A stretch of 18,444 nt of DNA from Clostridia bacterium. GTDB taxonomy: Bacteria; Bacillota; Clostridia; TANB77; CAG-508. The notes beneath the pieces were generated by a model that saw nothing but the letters and a program-made list of their open reading frames with translations, did no database searches and was not told the origin of the DNA. The stretch's first letter is position 1. The number at the start of each line of letters is the position of its first letter. The translations under genes were made by a program, and so were the position numbers. Shown here piece after piece: positions 14,822 to 18,444 of this stretch. The stretch spans positions 1-18,444 of the forward strand of contig CAAECB010000068.1 in the NCBI GenBank assembly GCA_900754285.1, given 5' to 3'.

Positions 14822-15457
14822 TTACTTTTGTTTTTTGAATGATAATTTATTTTCTGTTCCGTTTAGCATTCTTTTTATATTACTTCTATGATTATATAAA
14901 ACAATAACTGCTAATATTACACTATATATAAAATAGCTTCCTCCTTCTGCTACTATGTAATGGTCTTTTATAAATAATGTTAATACTGGAAATAGTACTG
15001 CTGCTGCACATGAACCTAATGATACCATTTGAGTTAATGCCATTAATACTAATGCAAATACTAAACATATTAATCCTATTTGCCAGTTTGTCATTAATAA
15101 AATTCCTAATGATGTTGCTACACCTTTTCCTCCTTTAAATCCAAAGAATATTGGAAATGTGTGCCCTATAACTACTGTTATTCCTGCTATTTGTACTAGT
15201 AATCCTTTATCTGCACTTTGTACTAGATTTCCTATTCCTATTGCTATTAAAATTGCTACTACACCTTTTAATACATCACATAATAATGTAAGTGCTGCTG
15301 CTCCTTTTCCTACTGAACGCAACATGTTTGTGCTTCCTGCATTTCCACTTCCTTTTTCTCTAACATCAAATCCTGCAAATTTTTTGCTAAATATTACTGA
15401 AAAATTTATACTTCCTATTAAATAGGCTATTATTGCCATAATTACATTTACTACCAT
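14822..15457 (-). CDS. plsY: Acyl-phosphate:glycerol-3-phosphate acyltransferase
   Basis: PlsY is an integral membrane enzyme that transfers the acyl group from acyl-phosphate (made by PlsX) to glycerol 3-phosphate, giving lysophosphatidic acid. The 211-residue protein shows the three family motifs: GSINFSVIFSK at 15-25, GSGNAGSTN at 36-44 and GHTFPIFFGFKGGKGVATS at 98-116. About five hydrophobic segments are visible. The ATG at 15457 lies 1 bp after the der stop codon, and its GAGAAGG site sits inside the end of der, so the two are translationally linked. It works directly with gpsA two genes downstream. Length and motifs are normal. Confidence 0.95.
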   Translation of the reverse strand: MVVNVIMAIIAYLIGSINFSVIFSKKFAGFDVREKGSGNAGSTNMLRSVGKGAAALTLLCDVLKGVVAILIAIGIGNLVQSADKGLLVQIAGITVVIGHTFPIFFGFKGGKGVATSLGILLMTNWQIGLICLVFALVLMALTQMVSLGSCAAAVLFPVLTLFIKDHYIVAEGGSYFIYSVILAVIVLYNHRSNIKRMLNGTENKLSFKKQK

Positions 15458-15458
15458 A

Positions 15459-16781
15459 TTATTTTTCGACCTTCTCTCTTACTATAATTCTAATTGGAGT
15501 ACCTTGTAATCCAAATTCTTTTCTTATTTGATTTACTAAATATCTTTCATAAGAAAAATGAAATAAATCTTTGTTGTTTACAAATATTACAAATGTTGGT
15601 GGCTTAGTTGATGCTTGTGTTCCATACAAAATTTTAAGTCTTTTGCCTTTGTCTGTTGGTGGCTGTACTATTGCTATTGCTTCATTTATTACTTGATTTA
15701 ATACTGATGTAGATATTCTCATTGCATTTTGTTTTGCTACATCATTTATCATGTCAAATAATTTGTCTACTCTTTGTCCTGTTTTTGCTGATATAAAAAT
15801 GATTGGTGCATATGATAGGTATGCTAATTTTGCATATACTTCTTTTTTGTATTTTTCTAATGTGCCTGTTTCTTTTTCTATTTCGTCCCATTTGTTTACA
15901 ACTATTATAACACCTTTTCCTGCTTCATGTGCTTCTCCTGCTATTTTGGTGTCTTGTTCTGTTACACCTTCGTTTGCATCAATCATCATTAAACATACAT
16001 CTGCTCTTTCTATTGCAAGCATACTTCTTATTACACTGTATTTTTCTATTCTTTCATTTACTTTATTCTTTTTTCGGATTCCTGCTGTATCTATTAATAC
16101 ATATTTTCCTTTGTCATTTTCAAAATAACTGTCAATTGCATCTCTGGTTGTTCCTGCTATATTACTTACAATTGTTCTGTTTTCTCCTAAAATTTTGTTT
16201 ATTAATGATGATTTTCCTACATTTGGTTTTCCTATTACTGCTACTTTTATAACTTCATCATTATCTTCACCTGCATCTTTTTCTGGAAAATGTTCATATA
16301 TTGCATCTAGTACATCTCCTATTCCTAATGCGTTTGCTGCTGATATGGGATATGGGTCTCCTATTCCTAAATTGTAAAATTCGTATATGTCTTGTTTTGC
16401 TTTTTCATAATTGTCTGCTTTGTTACATACTAATACTATTGGCTTTCCTGATTTTTTTAACATCAATCCTATTTCTTGGTCTGCTGCTGTTACTCCTTGT
16501 TTTATATCTGTTAAAAATATTATTACATCTGCCATTTCTATTGCTAAATTTGCTTGTTCTCTCATTTGTGATAAAATTACATCTTCTGATTCTGGTTCTA
16601 TTCCTCCTGTGTCTATTAATGTGAAGTTTCTTCCTCTCCAGTTTGTTTCTGCATATACTCTGTCTCTTGTTACTCCTGGTGTGTCTTCTACTATAGAAAT
16701 TCTGCTTCCTGCTAAATAGTTGAAAAATGTTGATTTTCCTACATTTGGCTTTCCTATAATGGCTACTATTGGTTTTGACAT
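15459..16781 (-). CDS. der: Ribosome biogenesis double GTPase Der (EngA)
   Basis: Der is an essential GTPase for 50S subunit assembly, with two GTPase domains in series and a KH-like C-terminal domain. In this 440-residue protein the first domain has GKPNVGKS 10-17, DTGG 57-60 and NKAD 120-123. The second has GKPNVGKS 184-191, DTAG 231-234 and NKWD 296-299. An acidic linker (about 168-176) separates them. The C-terminal part (about 350-440) matches the KH-like domain, ending GTPIRIIVREK. A GAAAGGA site precedes the ATG at 16781 and a promoter lies upstream. It heads the der-plsY-(unknown)-gpsA run, an arrangement common in Firmicutes. Length is standard. Confidence 0.97.
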   Translation of the reverse strand: MSKPIVAIIGKPNVGKSTFFNYLAGSRISIVEDTPGVTRDRVYAETNWRGRNFTLIDTGGIEPESEDVILSQMREQANLAIEMADVIIFLTDIKQGVTAADQEIGLMLKKSGKPIVLVCNKADNYEKAKQDIYEFYNLGIGDPYPISAANALGIGDVLDAIYEHFPEKDAGEDNDEVIKVAVIGKPNVGKSSLINKILGENRTIVSNIAGTTRDAIDSYFENDKGKYVLIDTAGIRKKNKVNERIEKYSVIRSMLAIERADVCLMMIDANEGVTEQDTKIAGEAHEAGKGVIIVVNKWDEIEKETGTLEKYKKEVYAKLAYLSYAPIIFISAKTGQRVDKLFDMINDVAKQNAMRISTSVLNQVINEAIAIVQPPTDKGKRLKILYGTQASTKPPTFVIFVNNKDLFHFSYERYLVNQIRKEFGLQGTPIRIIVREKVEK

Positions 16782-16824
16782 TTTTATATTTTCCTTTCTC
16801 TTTTTTTATTTCTTTTATGTGCTT

Positions 16825-16853
16825 ATTTTACTATATTTGATTTTAAAAATCAA
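16825..16853 (-). promoter_or_regulatory. Putative promoter of the der-plsY-gpsA run
   Basis: Minus-strand TTGATT (16848-16853) and TAAAAT (16825-16830) are 17 bp apart. The -35 region overlaps an AT-rich inverted repeat (TTGATTTT / AAAATCAA, about 16837-16853), which could be chance in this base composition or an operator. Confidence 0.5.
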
Positions 16854-16876
16854 GGTTAATTTTACTATTTATTATA

Positions 16877-16905
16877 TTGCTTTTCTTTGCTTTTTATTTT
16901 ATAAT
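16877..16905 (+). promoter_or_regulatory. Promoter of the BI-1 family gene
   Basis: TTGCTT (16877-16882) and TATAAT (16900-16905) are 17 bp apart, on the plus strand, 45 bp upstream of the start codon. It is divergent from the der promoter about 25 bp away. An AAAGGAGG ribosome site follows at 16936-16943. Confidence 0.6.
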
Positions 16906-16950
16906 TGATTTATACAAATTTATTATTTTTTTAGGAAAGGAGGACTTGAA

Positions 16951-17655
16951 ATGCAAAATTTTTATGATGATAATGTTCAAGATAATAATGTAATAATTGA
17001 TAAAAGTACTGAAAATAAAATTTTTGGTAAGACTTTTTTCTGGATGTTTTTAGGACTTCTAGGTAGTGCTATTATTGCAGCTTATACTTATTATTCTGGC
17101 CTTATTGTAGATATTGTTGTTGGCGGTTCTTGGAGTGTTCTTTTAATTGTTGAACTTGCTGTTGTTATTATTTTTAGCTTATGTTTTAGAAAACTTTCTC
17201 CTACTGCTGTTGGCATATTGTATTTTCTGTATTCAATGATTAATGGTGTGACTTTATGTACAGTTTTTGCTGTTTATGAGTTGAATTCTATTGTTTCATT
17301 GTTTATAGTTTCTGCTTTAATTTTTGCTGCTTTAGGTTATATTGGATATAAAACTGATAAGGATTTGAGTAGTTGGGGAACATATATTTCTATTTTCCTA
17401 ATTGCTGGTCTCGTTCTTAGTGTTTTAAATTTATTTATATTCAAAAGCTCTGGTCTTGATCTTATTTTGGATTGGATTATTCTTGCAGTTTTTTTAGGTG
17501 TTACTATTTATGATACTAATAAAATTAAGGCTCTAGAAAATGACCCTAGTATTGATACTAATAAAGTTCATATCTATTGTGCTATGCAGTTGTATTTGGA
17601 TTTTATTAATATCTTTTTACGTATTCTTTCTATTTTTGGAAAGAGAAGAGACTAG
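16951..17655 (+). CDS. Bax inhibitor-1 (YccA/YbhL) family membrane protein
   Basis: This 234-residue protein has a polar N-terminus of about 25 residues followed by seven hydrophobic segments. Family marks are FxWMFLGLLGSAIIAAYTY in the first helix, SMINGVTLCTVFAVYE in the middle, ALGYIGYKTDKDLSSWGTY, and the late DWIILAVFLGVTIYDTNKIK followed by ALQLYLDFINIFLRIL-like sequence with its acidic residues. The BI-1 family forms pH-sensitive calcium-leak channels; bacterial members interact with the FtsH or lysine-stress systems in some species. A strong AAAGGAGG site lies 7 nt before the ATG. It is transcribed divergently from der and ends in a hairpin at 17706. Its role here is not evident from neighbours. 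Confidence 0.9.
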   Translation: MQNFYDDNVQDNNVIIDKSTENKIFGKTFFWMFLGLLGSAIIAAYTYYSGLIVDIVVGGSWSVLLIVELAVVIIFSLCFRKLSPTAVGILYFLYSMINGVTLCTVFAVYELNSIVSLFIVSALIFAALGYIGYKTDKDLSSWGTYISIFLIAGLVLSVLNLFIFKSSGLDLILDWIILAVFLGVTIYDTNKIKALENDPSIDTNKVHIYCAMQLYLDFINIFLRILSIFGKRRD

Positions 17656-17676
17656 GATTTATTGATTGAAAATAAT

Positions 17677-17945
17677 CTAAGAATATGATAGGCAATGATT
17701 AGTTGTAGAGTAGGCTTTGTGGCCTACTCTATTTACTTTAACTTGTATTTTTATTACTATTTGTTTTTCTTCTATTCTTCCTTCTATCCATATTGTATCT
17801 TCTTTTTCTAATTCTTTATAACATTTGTCTGCTATTTTGTTATATCCTATTACTTTTACTTTTGATTTGTTATTTAGTTCTACTTCAAATGTTATTACTG
17901 CATTTGTGTTTTTTTGTTTAATTCTAACATTTTACTAAATCCCAT
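17677..17945 (-). pseudogene. Frame-disrupted small SSB-like (OB-fold) gene
   Basis: An AGGAGG site precedes an ATG at 17945 that opens MGFSKMLELNKK and stops after 16 codons. In another frame, open from just after a TAG-TAA pair, the sequence reads NVRIKQKNTNAVITFEVEL, then VKVIGYNKIADKCYKELEKE, then DTIWIEGRIEEKQIVIKIQVKV. This has the strand pattern and the 'G.-IA-.C-..L.K-D.-.-EGR' core of single-strand DNA-binding proteins. Adding one A to the four-A run at about 17929-17932 would join MGFSK to NVRIKQ and give one continuous protein of about 75-90 residues. So this is a one-base deletion, an assembly error, or recoding. The open frame runs through the 17706 hairpin to a stop at 17677-17679; the native end is unclear. 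No downstream partner is visible. Confidence 0.6.
17706..17731 (+). terminator. Hairpin terminator after the BI-1 family gene
   Basis: A perfect 10-bp stem (TAGAGTAGGC / GCCTACTCTA) with a 6-nt loop lies 50 bp after the stop codon, followed by a T-rich stretch (TTTACTTTAACTT). It also faces the end of the minus-strand SSB-like frame, so it may serve both convergent transcripts. Confidence 0.65.
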
Positions 17946-17980
17946 TTTTCTACCTCCTGCTTTATTTGGTTTTTTTATTA

Positions 17981-17991
17981 TTTACATAAAG
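17981..17991 (+). repeat. Direct repeat TTTACATAAAG, left copy
   Basis: The 11-mer TTTACATAAAG here recurs at 18229-18239, where it encodes the last residues (LYVN) of the DGR-like target gene. The copies bracket the hairpin-rich segment. Possible readings are duplicated target-site sequence, a remnant of a second gene end, or chance. Only an 11-bp match is seen. Confidence 0.5.
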
Positions 17992-18014
17992 CTGGTGCGG
18001 TTCGTTTTTTTGCC

Positions 18015-18228
18015 CTGAAAGCTCAAAAAAAAACGCTACCGCCAGGTAGCGCTACCTCCAGGTGAAAAATTGTATTTCTGGATTTACCATAAACAAGTTT
18101 ATGATAAATCCCGCCATTCAATTTCACCTGCCTCTAGCGTATTTCATTCGCTAGAGGGACTTATATTTAATTTACCGGTTATAAAATGACTCTCTCGCCT
18201 ATTTTATAATCACGGTTTTAGCTTTCAG
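18015..18228 (-). other. Nested hairpin array downstream of the DGR-like gene
   Basis: This 214-bp noncoding segment can fold almost completely on the minus strand. The outer arms are CTGAAAGC (18221-18228 read on the minus strand) and GCTTTCAG (18015-18022). Inside are a 9-bp stem TTATAAAAT/ATTTTATAA (18179-18187 with 18201-18209) and a 9-bp GC-rich stem CCTCTAGCG/CGCTAGAGG (18131-18139 with 18149-18157). Next is a two-part stem whose outer arms are AGGTGAAA and TTTCACCT (18060-18072 with 18119-18129) and whose inner arms are 15 bp (18080-18094 with 18097-18111). Last is the terminator stem 18034-18051. In the inner 15-bp stem the only defect is C-A on the plus strand but G-U on the minus, which favours minus-strand RNA. 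The gene's stop codon lies within the outer arm. Confidence 0.65.
18025..18051 (-). terminator. Intrinsic terminator of the DGR-like target gene
   Basis: On the minus strand a perfect 7-bp GC-rich stem (CGCTACC / GGTAGCG, loop TGGC) is followed by nine T. It is the best intrinsic terminator in the window. A competing 12-bp palindrome GGTAGCGCTACC (18045-18056) overlaps it, so two alternative folds are possible. Confidence 0.8.
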
Positions 18229-18444
18229 TTTACATAAAGTGTGGGACGAAAGCCAACATTGTAGAAGCTGCTGGTCGTGTTGCGGTAAACGCGGAAAGAG
18301 ACTGGAAAGATAGAGCCTGCACCGTCGCAAAAGCCTCCCCTGCTGGCACAAGGATAGCTGCTGTCGGAAGTCTTTTCTAGTGTCCATTCCCATTCATTTC
18401 CCGCAAAATCATAAATATTCATCTTTTTAGTATCATCTGATGCA
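18225..18444 (-). CDS. C-terminal end of a DGR-type variable protein (C-type-lectin/FGE-sulfatase fold), partial
   Basis: The reading frame enters from the right edge and ends at TGA 18225-18227; about 72 codons are visible. They contain NIYDFAGNEWEWTLEK, then a run rich in Ser, Cys, Gly and aromatic residues, then FRVYRNTTSSFYNVGFRPTL and YVN at the end. The GNxWEWT and GFRP marks are those of the formylglycine-generating-enzyme/C-type-lectin fold. That fold is the usual target of diversity-generating retroelements, where adenines of a template become random in the variable region. The variable-looking codons (AGC, TTC, TAC, GAC, GCC) are what mutated AAC/AAT codons would give. Base composition is visibly richer in GC than the rest. 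Start, template repeat and reverse transcriptase are not in the window. A non-diversified FGE-like protein is the alternative. Confidence 0.72.
   Translation of the reverse strand, partial: ASDDTKKMNIYDFAGNEWEWTLEKTSDSSYPCASRGGFCDGAGSIFPVSFRVYRNTTSSFYNVGFRPTLYVN
18229..18239 (+). repeat. Direct repeat TTTACATAAAG, right copy
   Basis: This copy forms the LYVN codons at the end of the DGR-like gene and directly abuts the outer arm of the hairpin array (18221-18228). The 237-bp interval between the two copies holds the whole array. Confidence 0.5.

Noticed and set aside
17992..18228. Template repeat of the DGR within the noncoding segment
   Set aside because: No stretch here resembles the variable region with adenines at the varying positions; only the 11-bp TTTACATAAAG is shared.
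18199..18393. 64-codon minus-strand ORF (glutamine- and leucine-rich) in another frame of the variable region
   Set aside because: Shadow of the FGE/C-type-lectin frame; it has no ribosome site and no recognisable motif.

Overview
The window is a low-GC (clearly AT-rich) chromosomal segment of a Firmicute, most likely an uncultured gut-type member of the Clostridia. Supporting signs are strong AGGAGG-type ribosome binding sites, sigma-A promoters with 17-bp spacers, a class A RNase P RNA, AddA-type recombination, and a der-plsY-gpsA cluster. Almost all protein genes lie on the minus strand; only a small orphan ORF (11952-12230), a Bax-inhibitor-1-like membrane protein (16951-17655) and a putative antisense RNA (about 8211-8296) are on the plus strand.

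Layout from left to right. (1) 33-1640: two tRNA-modification genes, a TtcA-family thiolase and tcdA, transcribed leftward. (2) 1742-3676: an unusual soluble protease with a Clp-type N-region, a Clp D1-type AAA+ ATPase and an FtsH-type M41 zinc peptidase, under its own promoter. (3) 3810-8108: addA (no addB beside it) preceded by a DUF4116 repeat protein. (4) 8176-8513: an apparently unannotated type I toxin-antitoxin module. It has a 34-residue hydrophobic peptide with a sequestered Shine-Dalgarno and a convergent antisense RNA sharing its terminator hairpin; the two promoters and RNA 5' ends look like inverted copies of each other. (5) 8558-9733: trmB and rnpB. (6) 9747-11793: two membrane-anchored extracytoplasmic proteins of unknown role. 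(7) 11952-12924: a small orphan gene and a zinc-ribbon/coiled-coil protein. (8) 13102-16781: gpsA, a secreted or anchored unknown protein, plsY and der, combining glycerol-phospholipid synthesis with ribosome assembly. (9) 16951-17655: the BI-1 family protein. (10) 17677-18444: a frame-disrupted small SSB-like gene, a hairpin-rich noncoding segment, and the C-terminal end of a protein that looks like a diversity-generating-retroelement (DGR) target. The last part is visibly richer in GC than the rest and is probably an acquired element running off the right edge.

A dispersed 65-bp near-palindromic intergenic repeat occurs three times (9267, 12232, 13024). A second hairpin repeat with an 11-bp stem and 10-nt loop occurs twice (3762, 14150). 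The most noteworthy items are the type I toxin-antitoxin module, the DGR-like variable region with the nested hairpin array behind it, the three-copy repeat, and the Clp/M41 protease. All functional statements rest on reading motifs by eye; no database search was possible.
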